DNA from: Agarilytica rhodophyticola
GTDB taxonomy: Bacteria; Pseudomonadota; Gammaproteobacteria; Pseudomonadales; Cellvibrionaceae
Assembly: GCF_002157225.2 (NCBI RefSeq)
Contig: NZ_CP020038.1
Span: forward strand, 496,001 to 560,000
DNA length: 64,000 nucleotides
Direction of reading: 5' to 3'
This document shows, in pieces, positions 25,151-33,165 of the stretch (within the stretch, counting starts at the first letter, position 1; each line of letters starts with the position of its first letter). Made by a program: the position numbers and the translations under genes. The notes beneath the pieces were generated by a model. That model saw only the letters and a program-made list of their open reading frames with translations, did no database searches and was not told the origin of the DNA.

Positions 25151-25225
25151 TGGCACGCCGAGTAGGATTTGAACCCACATCTTCTGGTTTTGGAGACCAA
25201 CGCTTTTCCATTAAGCTATCGACGT
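25151..25225 (-). tRNA. tRNA-Trp (CCA)
   Basis: Acceptor acgtcga/tcggcgt, anticodon arm ttggt-ctccaaa-accag, T-arm gtggg-ttcaaat-cctac, tryptophan discriminator G73, encoded CCA. Confidence 0.93.
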
Positions 25226-25231
25226 ATCAAT

Positions 25232-25456
25232 TGGTGGACATGGCGGGATTCGAACCCGCGAAAGGAAACAACTGAGGCATTACTCTCAGCCAAGCTAATT
25301 ACTTGGAAAACGCGCGCCAGCTGACACCCGCCTTAGAGCATCGAGCCTGCATCCTCAACCATGCGTAATAGCTTATTTCAGTAACCTCCGGTTTTACCCG
25401 GCTACCCTTAACCTAATCGTTTTTGGTAGTGGTTCTCCATTCTCGCCTGCATGCCC
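25232..25456 (-). ncRNA. 225-nt tRNA-like RNA with a large insert
   Basis: Its ends pair as a tRNA acceptor (gggcatg at 25450-25456 with catgtcc at 25236-25242), with A73 and encoded CCA. A perfect T-arm lies at 25243-25259, a variable-arm-like hairpin ctgag/ctcag at 25272-25289 and an anticodon-arm-like hairpin ccaag/cttgg with a 7-base loop (taattag) at 25290-25306. The remaining ~140 bases replace the D-arm and hold further hairpins (ccgg/ccgg at 25388-25401). It is packed in the array like the tRNAs. No tmRNA tag frame or group I core was recognised. Confidence 0.65.
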
Positions 25457-25463
25457 AAAAATT

Positions 25464-25538
25464 TGGTATCCCTAGCCGGACTCGAACCGGCGCTGCCTGA
25501 TAGAAAGTCAGGAGTCCTCACCACTAGACCATAGGGAC
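25464..25538 (-). tRNA. tRNA-Glu (TTC)
   Basis: Acceptor gtcccta/tagggat, D-arm gtct..ggac, anticodon arm cctga-ctttcta-tcagg, T-arm gccgg-ttcgagt-ccggc, encoded CCA. Confidence 0.93.
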
Positions 25539-25540
25539 AT

Positions 25541-25615
25541 TGGTTGGCAGAATAGGATTTGCACCTACATCTACTCGGTTATCAGCCGAGGGCTTTGCTA
25601 TTAAGCTACCTGCCA
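25541..25615 (-). tRNA. tRNA-Ile (GAT)
   Basis: First tRNA of the main array. Acceptor tggcagg/tctgcca, anticodon arm ctcgg-ctgataa-ccgag, A73, encoded CCA. The T-loop is tgcaaat, sharing the unusual G with the initiator tRNA. Confidence 0.92.
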
Positions 25616-25860
25616 AAAAAAGCGACCACATTGTTAAAAAACCGATACCGTGTCGGTGGGTATCACACCTAAATAAAATTGTTTCCGCACATCTATTGCG
25701 CGTTTAGCAATTCCAATTGCTAGAAACAAAAATCGCAATCCATGCGAGTACTACTCCATAAAATTCCGCTTTAGCATCCAGCCTTCGCGAATTAGTTCTT
25801 CCTAAAACGTACGCTAACGCCATCCATGGCTCTCGCGTTATACCACCCATCCGTGGGCAT

Positions 25861-25892
25861 AAAAAAACCCCGATTGTTGCCAACCGGGGTTT
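25861..25892 (-). terminator. Terminator in the leader of the tRNA array
   Basis: A stem aaacccc/ggggttt with seven A/T at its end, followed on minus by a T-run. It lies between the leader motif and the first tRNA, so the array needs read-through or antitermination. Confidence 0.75.
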
Positions 25893-25970
25893 ATATAATT
25901 CACCGGAAGGCACAGCCTTCCGTTATTGAAAGCTGCTTACATTAGTTTGCTATCACCAAAAGTTACGCAG

Positions 25971-26024
25971 GGACGTTCTAGTCCACTACGGAGTACATTT
26001 GTATCTATGGACGGTGTGGACCAG
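25971..26024 (-). promoter_or_regulatory. Conserved leader motif, copy 1
   Basis: It shares with 26649-26696 the ordered blocks (plus-strand reading) ggacgt, cc, gga-t-acat, gg and tgt..ccag. On the minus strand it can fold with gtccac/gtggac arms. Both copies precede a terminator and tRNA genes. No known riboswitch class recognised. Confidence 0.45.
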
Positions 26025-26382
26025 CCCGATAAATAAAAATGCTTGCTATGTTGCTGATAGTTAATATTCATAATGTGTTACTTACTGTTTTTTGTTCGTG
26101 TTGCGAATCTGTTTTAAACGATACGTGCTGATTTTTTTCTTTGCAAACTTAATTTTTTGATGATTTTTCGGGTGTATTCCAGAACGTTATATAGCGTTAT
26201 TTTTCTTCAGGGTGAGCAATTCCCTAGTGCAACTTATGGCAAAATTTCGGGAAGGGGGCATCGGAGAAAAATTGACTAAAATTCAAAATTTCCCTACCGG
26301 TTAAATCACACTATTCATCTATAAAAAAATGTTCTAAGCCTCAATTAAAATAAATCTCTTTTTCCTGTTGATTTCCTAAATT

Positions 26383-26457
26383 TGGTGGGCCGTGAGAGAG
26401 TCGAACTCTCGTAACTGGCTTATGAGGCCAGGGTTCTAACCGTTGAACTAACGGCCC
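26383..26457 (-). tRNA. tRNA-Met/Ile2 (CAT), separate leading gene
   Basis: Acceptor gggccgt/acggccc, D-stem gttc/gaac, anticodon arm ctggc-ctcataa-gccag, T-arm gagag-ttcgact-ctctc, A73, encoded CCA. It stands ~770 bases upstream of the array with its own leader and terminator. Confidence 0.93.
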
Positions 26458-26540
26458 AAATTTTTAAATTTTCATTTCCTTCAGTCAAAGCCACTTTCGC
26501 GCGTCCTGCGCTCCGTGGAATAAGCCCTTCCATGGGCAAA

Positions 26541-26579
26541 AAAAAACCCGAAAAGCGTAAATCGCCTTCCGGGTTTTTT
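26541..26579 (-). terminator. Terminator upstream of the separate tRNA-Met
   Basis: The stem cccgaaaagcg / cgccttccggg is flanked by A6 and T6, so it is efficient in both directions. It lies between leader motif copy 2 and the tRNA, the same order as at the main array. Confidence 0.75.
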
Positions 26580-26648
26580 GTTTTATTACTTAAACTAAAG
26601 CTGGAAGGCGTATTGCCCACCAAGATATTCGTCTAGCAGGCAGAGTAT

Positions 26649-26696
26649 GGACGTACGAGATCCTCCTGTGGATTACATATCATCCCGGGTGTCCAG
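26649..26696 (-). promoter_or_regulatory. Conserved leader motif, copy 2
   Basis: The minus strand can fold as a three-way junction: tggac/gtcca outer stem, ggat/atcc and gag/ctc inner hairpins. It shares ordered blocks with copy 1 at 25971. Confidence 0.45.
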
Positions 26697-26760
26697 ATAT
26701 AAAAACTGCGGTGCTTTGAATTTGGTAAAGTCATTACAACCTCGAATTAAGTTTGCGTGG

Positions 26761-26788
26761 ATTGTATGCCTCTCAGCACTAAAATCAA
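26761..26788 (-). promoter_or_regulatory. Sigma70-type promoter facing the tRNA genes
   Basis: On minus: TTGATT, 16 bases, TACAAT. It lies 65 bases upstream of leader motif copy 2 and is divergent from the rtcB promoter. Confidence 0.6.
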
Positions 26789-26907
26789 GCCATTTTTTAC
26801 AGATTGACAGAGTTTAGCTAAATTTAGTTATCGCTAGACTTATTTATCATGCTTTCGATAACGCATATTTTTTTAAACTAAAATATTGAAATATCATAAA
26901 TAGTTTA

Positions 26908-26935
26908 TTGACAAATAAAAATGTAAGAGTAAGAT
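26908..26935 (+). promoter_or_regulatory. Sigma70-type promoter of rtcB
   Basis: A consensus TTGACA, 16 bases, TAAGAT. Transcription would start near 26943, giving a ~210-base leader before rtcB. No sigma54 (RtcR-type) promoter was found here. Confidence 0.65.
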
Positions 26936-26981
26936 GCGCACAAATTGTATACATTCACATTCGAAAGAGGAGTATTCATAA

Positions 26982-27011
26982 ATGACTAAACAAATGAGAT
27001 ATAAAATCTAA
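26982..27011 (+). CDS. Nine-residue leader peptide MTKQMRYKI upstream of rtcB
   Basis: An ATG preceded by a good ribosome site (agaggag, spacing ~9) opens a 9-codon frame closed by TAA. It is followed by a perfect 8-bp hairpin and then a terminator before rtcB, the layout of an attenuator. That it is translated is inferred. Confidence 0.5.
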   Translation: MTKQMRYKI

Positions 27012-27029
27012 ACCTTTCGAGCGTATTTT

Positions 27030-27058
27030 CTCGGGAGGTTATTTAAAAATCTCCCGAG
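27030..27058 (+). promoter_or_regulatory. Leader hairpin of rtcB
   Basis: Perfect inverted repeat ctcgggag / ctcccgag around a 13-base A/T-rich loop, with no T-run after it, so it is a pausing or processing structure rather than a terminator. Confidence 0.6.
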
Positions 27059-27064
27059 TCAGAT

Positions 27065-27099
27065 AAAACCCTGACCGGATATCCTGTTGGGGTTTTTTT
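27065..27099 (+). terminator. Terminator in the rtcB leader
   Basis: Stem aaaaccc / gggtttt with an internal ggatatcc palindrome, followed by a T-run ending 57 bases before the rtcB start. rtcB expression would require read-through. Confidence 0.7.
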
Positions 27100-27155
27100 A
27101 TGCCTTAAAATCCCAAATTATTAAATTTATGCCAAATATATGGTAGGAGGCAGCT

Positions 27156-28364
27156 ATGCCTGTAAAAATGGAATTAAATAAAAACGCAAAAAATGGTGTA
27201 AAACCTGTAAAAATTTATACGCGTGATGTAGAAAACGTAGCATTAACACAACTGAAAAATATTTCTCAGTTACCATTTATTCATTCTCATGTGGCTGCGA
27301 TGCCAGATGTACATGCGGGGATTGGCGCGACTGTTGGATCTGTAATTCCGACTGTTAATGCGATTATTCCGGCTGCTGTCGGTGTGGATATTGGCTGTGG
27401 AATGATGGCTGTGCAACTTTCTTTGACCTCAGCTCAATTACCAGATAGCTTGATTGAAATGCGCTTCTCTATTGAGCGAGCTGTGCCTGTTGGTTTAAGT
27501 GCTCATAAAACTATTTCGATCCGTGAAAGTGCCTGTAAAAAGCTACAAACAAAAGTGGACTTTCTTTTTGATAAACATCCAGCATTATTAAAAATGCAAA
27601 AGCATCCACGCCAAATTTGGGCGAAACAGATGGCAACTCTTGGCAGCGGTAATCACTTTATCGAAGTGTGTATTGATGAGTCGAAAAAAGTATGGGTGAT
27701 GCTACATAGTGGAAGCCGTGGAATTGGAAATAGTATTGGTCGTTACTTTATTCAGCTAGCTAAAAAAGATATGCAGGGACATATGCATAACTTGCCTGAT
27801 AAAGACCTTGCCTATTTTCAAGAAGGTAATCCACATTTTTACGACTATATTGAAGCAGTGGACTTTGCTCAGGAATATGCGCGTTTAAATAGGGAAGAAA
27901 TGATGAGGTTAGTTCTGCGCGCGATTAAGCCTTATCTGGCGGATTTCACAATTGTGAAAGAAGCGATTAACTGTCATCACAATTATGTTGAAAAAGAACA
28001 TCATTATGGTGCAGATGTATATGTCACCCGCAAGGGCGCGATTAATGCTGAACGAGGCCGATTAGGTATTATTCCCGGTAGTATGGGAGCTAAATCTTAT
28101 ATAGTGCGTGGTCTTGGTTCGCAAGAGTCGTTTTGTTCCTGTGCTCATGGCGCTGGCCGTGTAATGAGTCGCACAGCTGCAAAGAAACGATTTCGTCGCG
28201 AGGATTTAGTCGAGCAGACTAAGGGAGTGGAATGTCGTAAGGATAAACACGTGATCGATGAGATTCCAGCCGCTTATAAGGATATTGATCAAGTTATGGA
28301 AAATCAAACGGATCTTGTTGCAATAGAGCATACACTTAAGCAGGTTTTGTGTGTGAAGGGTTAA
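27156..28364 (+). CDS. rtcB: RtcB, RNA-splicing ligase
   Basis: 402 residues, normal for bacterial RtcB (~408). It joins RNA 2',3'-cyclic phosphate or 3'-phosphate ends to 5'-OH ends using GTP and Mn2+. Signature segments are all present: PDVHAGIG (~50), GVDIGCGM (Asp78, Cys81), GSGNHF, LHSGSRGIGN, NCHHNYVEKEH, PGSMGAKSY and the guanylylated-His motif CAHGAGR (~328). A strong ribosome site (taggagg) precedes the ATG. It is divergent from the tRNA array ~1.5 kb away. 2',3'-cyclic-P/5'-OH ends are exactly those left by anticodon nucleases, which suggests tRNA repair. No rtcA or rtcR lies in this window. Confidence 0.96.
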   Translation: MPVKMELNKNAKNGVKPVKIYTRDVENVALTQLKNISQLPFIHSHVAAMPDVHAGIGATVGSVIPTVNAIIPAAVGVDIGCGMMAVQLSLTSAQLPDSLIEMRFSIERAVPVGLSAHKTISIRESACKKLQTKVDFLFDKHPALLKMQKHPRQIWAKQMATLGSGNHFIEVCIDESKKVWVMLHSGSRGIGNSIGRYFIQLAKKDMQGHMHNLPDKDLAYFQEGNPHFYDYIEAVDFAQEYARLNREEMMRLVLRAIKPYLADFTIVKEAINCHHNYVEKEHHYGADVYVTRKGAINAERGRLGIIPGSMGAKSYIVRGLGSQESFCSCAHGAGRVMSRTAAKKRFRREDLVEQTKGVECRKDKHVIDEIPAAYKDIDQVMENQTDLVAIEHTLKQVLCVKG

Positions 28365-28989
28365 CAGGTCGGCACCCTATGGCGTGATCTAACAGGGATG
28401 TTTTTACTGCCACCTTGTCACTCTTAGCGTTGTAAAAACTTATTGAGTTGGAGCCTTGGATAGTCAAGTTTTTTACCTTTTATTTACTTAGGTAGGTTTG
28501 GGAGTTGAAACGCCATGGCCTTCAATGTGGTAGGAGGCGAAAGTTGGCCATGGCGTATGCGGCTTAAGTTTTATTAACAAGTAATGTAAACGTACTGTGT
28601 AAATATATTTTTATGCTTTCTTTCATAACGACGTGTAACTAACAATGTCACTAGTAAGTAGTGTTATAAGAAAAATAGTTCTTTATAGGGAAAAATTATC
28701 ATAAAGGAGAGAACTCTATTAACTTTTTGTTATATTGGCTGATATTAATTAGGAAGATTATCTAAGACACCCATGAAAATAGATGTGAAATTCTTTACGT
28801 AGTGGATTTTTGCTATGAAACCTTCAGTAATTAGCCAAGACACCCATAACAATAACTGCTGGCTTCTTCTCTAGAAAATTTTAATATTTTGATAATGTAA
28901 AAGTTGATGACCTATGCGCAGAGGGGAAGCTTTCGGTACAGGCTTCTCCCTCCGAGCATTTTTGCGTGCCAGATACAGCAGGTATTCAG
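28365..28989. other. Intergenic stretch made largely of a dispersed repeat
   Basis: No gene. From ~28450 it carries copy A of a ~300-base repeat, and two AGACACCCA motifs at 28765 and 28838. A hairpin at 28920-28956 (gaggggaagc..gcttctccctc) lies just beyond the stop of the minus-strand G8 gene. Confidence 0.55.
28450..28736 (+). repeat. Long dispersed repeat, copy A
   Basis: It aligns with copy B at 34780-35159: gagccttgg, acttaggtaggt, aaacgccatggcc, ggtaggaggcgaaa, and then a block (28590-28736) almost identical to 35013-35159. An AGACACCCA motif follows 29 bases later, as after copy B. Confidence 0.75.
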
Positions 28990-31900
28990 TTATTTACGTC
29001 TAAATCTGACTTTGTCCCAAGGATTATTTAAAGTAAAAAACTTCACGTAAAGGTCATTGCCAACTTGAGCGAAGGCAGTGGAGTTTGAGTTACGAAGTGC
29101 ATTTAGGTTACCTGCATTTCTATAATTCGTTACTCTCATTCGATTACCTATTCCCGGGAACTTAACGATGGTTGATCCTCCCGTGGGGCCGGTGCGAACA
29201 AAGAACGAGATATCAAAGCCGCCTGAAATACTATTGACGCCACTTGGGAAATCCACAGAGTATTCTCCGCCATTAAGCTTCACTAATGCATTAGAACCAG
29301 AAAATTGTCCACTGCCTGGCCTATCTGAAGCTGTGTTTCCATCCGGTGTTCTGACACGAAAGGTAGCGTTGGAGCCATTAACATTACCCATACGCATTAA
29401 TGCGTAGCGATTATCCGATATTCTCGCATTCCAACCTGAAGGTTTAAAATCGCCGTTATCGTAGTAGTAGGGATGGTTTGGAATAATCGTAGAGCCAGCG
29501 CCACCACCTACATGCCGGGTAAGTGTGCCATCCGCATCGTAGATGACGGAAGGTGCAGATTTACCTAACGGTTCGTATGAACTGCCGCCCTGAGGATTCA
29601 CAAAACTCATGTGATTTGCTGAGCCGTCGTTCTCGTAAGAAGAATTACGCATGACAAAATGAGTATTTCGCGCTGCGATCGGTGCTGAACGGAACATATG
29701 TGCGTTGGCTGCAGAGAAGCCCGCGAAATGCGTACCATCTAACGTGTTCGCGCCATCGTAGAAGGTATGGCCGGTAACTGTTTGATTCGGGTTACTATTA
29801 CCGCGACTATGGCCGACATATAGAGCGTCAGTAATACGCTGTGTGAAGGTAATAAACGTACTGTTAAAATTGTCTGCGAATTTGTTGTTAACAAAGTTAC
29901 CGATGCGTCCGCGATGATAGATCGCGACATTGTGTTTGTAACCCGTAAAATCAGCAAACTGTGGTTCTACTGGCGGGTTGTACTCATCACCGTTCCAATT
30001 TGGCAATATGTTGCCACCTACAGGGACTTCCAGGTCACTGCCACGGTCAACATTCAAACCAATAGGCGACGAATGGGTAGAGTTAAAAGCGAATTCTCTT
30101 AGGTTGACCTTGTCTGGGACGACATTAGCGTATTGTGGATCTTTAGCTGCAGCGCCAATTGCTGAACTGGGAAATAAAAACCAAATACCTGTGCCTTCTG
30201 AACCTGCAGAAATATTGCCCCGCCAAATATTATCTGGATTAGTCATCCAAAAGGCAGCAGAACTTAAGAAGCGCACGGGATTTTGACCAACGTGGTCGTG
30301 CGTGTCCACGATAAAAGGATCATTCAAGTCTGGCTTACGATCGCCTACAGCATCGCTGCGACCGACTTTGTGAATGCCAAAAGCAATATTAGAAAGAAAG
30401 GTATTACCGGTTTCTACAGCATCTTCCATAAAGAAGCCATGGCCATGAATATCGTGCAAAACAACATCTTGAATTAAGAGGTTGTGAGTACCGTGAACGG
30501 TGACTCCGCGATTGTTTGAGTTGGTGATGGATACGCCGCGCAGCATGTCACCCTGGCGATTTCCTGCTAGGTGCCAGTGCATAGGGTAACGTCCTAGACG
30601 TCCAGTTTGGCCCATTTTATCCAGTTGTACACTATCCAGAGTGATTTGGCCCGCTGTTCCCATGATCATAATGTTGCCGCCTACGCCCTGGCTCAACCCA
30701 GCCTTAAAGTTTGCGCGATCACCAAAATTAACATCGGTATCTTGAGAAGCAAGGCCTTGTATCTTGACGTTGCGGTTGAGCACAGCAACTTCAGCACGCA
30801 TTTCGATAGTGCGTGTTTTTGCCCCAGTGCCATAAGTTTCTCGTTCGCCATAATGGCGATAGTTCAGTGGCGTATTTAATGTGATTTCGGTATTGCTGTT
30901 TCCTAAATCCACTAGTGCTGTGATGGTGCGAACTTCCTCGTGAGAGTAATCTCGTGAAGAGCTAGCAATAACAATTTGATCGCCAACTTTCCAATTTAAC
31001 TCACCGTCAGAAGCTGCTGAATAGTCACCATCATAATTGCGTTCAATTAAATTGCGGACATAAATTTTATTACTGCCAGCAGTAGCTGTGGCTGCTAGTC
31101 GAGTGTAGGTAAGTCTGTCTTCACCAAAAAACTGTAGCCTACCTCCGCCTGCGGCCATGATAAAACTGTTATTATCTTTAACTTGCATGGTTCCCGCAGC
31201 TGTCTCTATCGTCCAATCTGTATCTGGATTTCTGCCGGTGAGGGTTAGGGTAAACTTACCTTCGTCATAGGGGTTAGCTGCACTACCGACTCTGAAAATA
31301 CCATTGGAGTTAACATGTACCCAGTCTGTATTAAGAGAATAATCTGCGCCTGCCTGTTCTCCTACTTGCAAAACACCTTGAACCACTACGCCTTTGGCGG
31401 TGGGTTTTCCACCCCATAGTGTCACTGTCCGGCCTTGTGGAATCACGGCACGTTTATTAGCATTAGGTACACCGTTGCTCCAAGTTGCGGTTGCACCCCA
31501 ACCGCCGTTACGAATTGCCGTAGTAATATTCGACGATTCCGATGCATTGAATTTCAGCCAGTTAATATTAAAATTGCCGCCAATCATTCTTAGACGAATG
31601 ACTTGTCGACCACCTGAGAGCCTAATATTTCTAAGTGTTAAGGTTGTAAAATTTTGCCAACCACCTGTGCTTTCAACATTAAAGGTACCAAGGTTGGTAA
31701 AACTATTACCATTTCCTATCTGTACTTGCAGATTTCCAGGGTTGGAATGAGCCGATGCAACGCGTGCTAAAATATCGTAAGTTCCTGTTGTTGCGTCAAT
31801 GGTATAATTCATCCATTCGCCGTTAGCTGTCCAGCCGACATTATGGCCTCCACCATTATCTGTTGTAACTTGTATGTCGACACCTGCTCGGGTCCGATAA

Positions 31901-32136
31901 ACCCCGCCATTGTTTGTCGCGTCGGTATCGTTATAAGCGGCTCCTTGTCCATCGGTATCGAAGTTTTCAGCTTGAAGTACAACACCATCATCAATGATGA
32001 GAGGTTGTCCTCCGCCAAAAGGGGTGCCACTGTATGCATCCGTAGTAAAACCCATTAAAACAGTACTGGCCACAACGGTAGTTATGAGGTTTTTTAGCTG
32101 ATAGTGATGAATAGTTTTTAATTTTAAGAAACTCAT
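28990..32136 (-). CDS. Secreted CBM6-G8 domain beta-helix protein
   Basis: 1048 residues. Signal peptide (~1-36, TVVASTVLMGFTTDAYSG); family 6 carbohydrate-binding module ~47-195 (VVLQAENFDTDGQGAAYNDTD...GEWMNYTID...INWLKF); G8 domain ~205-330 (ATWSNGVPNANKRAVIPQGRTVTLWGG...LQVG); then a long parallel beta-helix (~330-800: HGTHNLLIQDVVLHDIHGHGFFMED). G8-plus-helix proteins include the animal CEMIP hyaluronan-degrading family, so a polysaccharide target is likely. It should act outside the cell. It stands alone with long flanking intergenic regions. Confidence 0.85.
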   Translation of the reverse strand: MSFLKLKTIHHYQLKNLITTVVASTVLMGFTTDAYSGTPFGGGQPLIIDDGVVLQAENFDTDGQGAAYNDTDATNNGGVYRTRAGVDIQVTTDNGGGHNVGWTANGEWMNYTIDATTGTYDILARVASAHSNPGNLQVQIGNGNSFTNLGTFNVESTGGWQNFTTLTLRNIRLSGGRQVIRLRMIGGNFNINWLKFNASESSNITTAIRNGGWGATATWSNGVPNANKRAVIPQGRTVTLWGGKPTAKGVVVQGVLQVGEQAGADYSLNTDWVHVNSNGIFRVGSAANPYDEGKFTLTLTGRNPDTDWTIETAAGTMQVKDNNSFIMAAGGGRLQFFGEDRLTYTRLAATATAGSNKIYVRNLIERNYDGDYSAASDGELNWKVGDQIVIASSSRDYSHEEVRTITALVDLGNSNTEITLNTPLNYRHYGERETYGTGAKTRTIEMRAEVAVLNRNVKIQGLASQDTDVNFGDRANFKAGLSQGVGGNIMIMGTAGQITLDSVQLDKMGQTGRLGRYPMHWHLAGNRQGDMLRGVSITNSNNRGVTVHGTHNLLIQDVVLHDIHGHGFFMEDAVETGNTFLSNIAFGIHKVGRSDAVGDRKPDLNDPFIVDTHDHVGQNPVRFLSSAAFWMTNPDNIWRGNISAGSEGTGIWFLFPSSAIGAAAKDPQYANVVPDKVNLREFAFNSTHSSPIGLNVDRGSDLEVPVGGNILPNWNGDEYNPPVEPQFADFTGYKHNVAIYHRGRIGNFVNNKFADNFNSTFITFTQRITDALYVGHSRGNSNPNQTVTGHTFYDGANTLDGTHFAGFSAANAHMFRSAPIAARNTHFVMRNSSYENDGSANHMSFVNPQGGSSYEPLGKSAPSVIYDADGTLTRHVGGGAGSTIIPNHPYYYDNGDFKPSGWNARISDNRYALMRMGNVNGSNATFRVRTPDGNTASDRPGSGQFSGSNALVKLNGGEYSVDFPSGVNSISGGFDISFFVRTGPTGGSTIVKFPGIGNRMRVTNYRNAGNLNALRNSNSTAFAQVGNDLYVKFFTLNNPWDKVRFRRK

Positions 32137-33165
32137 TGCTTGGTTCCTTCATCGTTTTCATTATTTGAATGTTAGGGTTTGATAGGTCTTTTCCTCTTAT
32201 TTTTAATGGATATTAAAAAATAGAGGGTTTGTCAGTTAGTCTCGCTGACGGTTTTTATATAGCGTTTCTGATAGTTGTATTGTTTTAATCGTGTTTGAAA
32301 CTCATATTTATCTAGCGTTAATTACGATTAAAAATTTAATGATGTGGAATCCATTCTCGGAAGAAAGCGAATCGAAATTAGCTCTCGTACATGCAACTTA
32401 AAGATAACTTAAATAAATATTTTTTTATTAGTAAATTATTCTTTGTGATTTGTTTTTTGTTAACTTAATCACCAAGTAAAACGCTGCAAACGTTTGAAGA
32501 GATTAATCCACTTTTCCCTTTTTTTGATAGGTATTTATTGAAAACGTCTATAGAAAAATTTATAAATGTTATTTTTTGTAAAAATGGAATTAATTTTTCA
32601 GCACTGAAGTTGTGCATTAGCAAATGGAAAATATATGGCAAATATTGGAGTTAGAATTATTTAAAATAGAAGTAATTTTTTATTCGAATAATTAATTCAC
32701 TAAAAAGAAATCGTAAAGATGCGTAAAGAGTTTTTGTTAAGTAATAACTTGTTGTTATAGAAACTGTCTTGATAACGTTTTCTTGTGTAAAGAAAAATGC
32801 GCATATGATTTTTTCTGGAGAAGAGTAAACATTAATAAGAAATATGTTAAGGGATAAACTAGGTCGGACTTGTGCTTATAAGTTGATTGTAGAAAATGAA
32901 TAATAAAATTACATAATTTAATTTGGCGCGCAATATTATTCTTTGTCGTTTTTGTATTTTTTGCCTTATAGCTTCTTATTTCTAAGCTTAAAGGCGAGAA
33001 TAGGGCTCGTATTTATCGATATGGATTTTTTTTCTAAAATGGTTATAATTCTTCACTTGTTATTGTTTTATTCTATGAATATAAAGTAGCTTTTATTCAA
33101 TCCTATGCAGTAGGGAAACCTGAGCTATTGAATTATTCCAATGGCCCTATACAAAGGAGTGGTGA
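32137..33165. other. Long A/T-rich intergenic region
   Basis: No ORF with a ribosome site. It is the divergent upstream region of the G8 gene (-) and glycosyltransferase gene (+). A palindrome caaacgtttg at 32487-32496 (context gctgcaaacgtttgaag) resembles a LacI-family operator, which would suit sugar control of the G8 gene; this is weak evidence. Confidence 0.4.

Larger units (their letters stand above)
25616..26382 (-). other. Leader region of the main tRNA array
   Basis: No gene. In minus-strand order it contains the conserved leader motif (26024-25971), a strong terminator (25892-25861) and ~245 bases before the first tRNA. The rest (26.03-26.38 kb) is A/T-rich; a promoter should lie near 26.05-26.15 kb but none is clear. 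Confidence 0.5.
26458..26981. other. Divergent control region between tRNA array and rtcB
   Basis: No gene. It contains terminator 26541-26579 and leader motif copy 2 on the minus-strand side, the minus promoter 26761-26788, and the rtcB promoter 26908-26935. Confidence 0.6.

Noticed and set aside
25232-25456. tmRNA (ssrA)
   Set aside because: The ends look like a tRNA, and the 3' terminus resembles tmRNA, but I find no tag frame with ALAA-like end, and no conserved 5' tmRNA D-loop sequence.
25232-25456. tRNA interrupted by a group I intron
   Set aside because: The insert is only ~140 bases, replaces the D-arm rather than the anticodon loop, and has no P/Q/R/S core I can see.
21500-26100. 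CRISPR array suggested by regular ~80-base spacing
   Set aside because: The repeated segments are tRNA T-arms and D-arms, not identical direct repeats with spacers.
26700-27000. Sigma54/RtcR-dependent promoter for rtcB
   Set aside because: No TGGCAC-N5-TTGC match; a good sigma70 promoter is present instead and no rtcR gene lies in the window.
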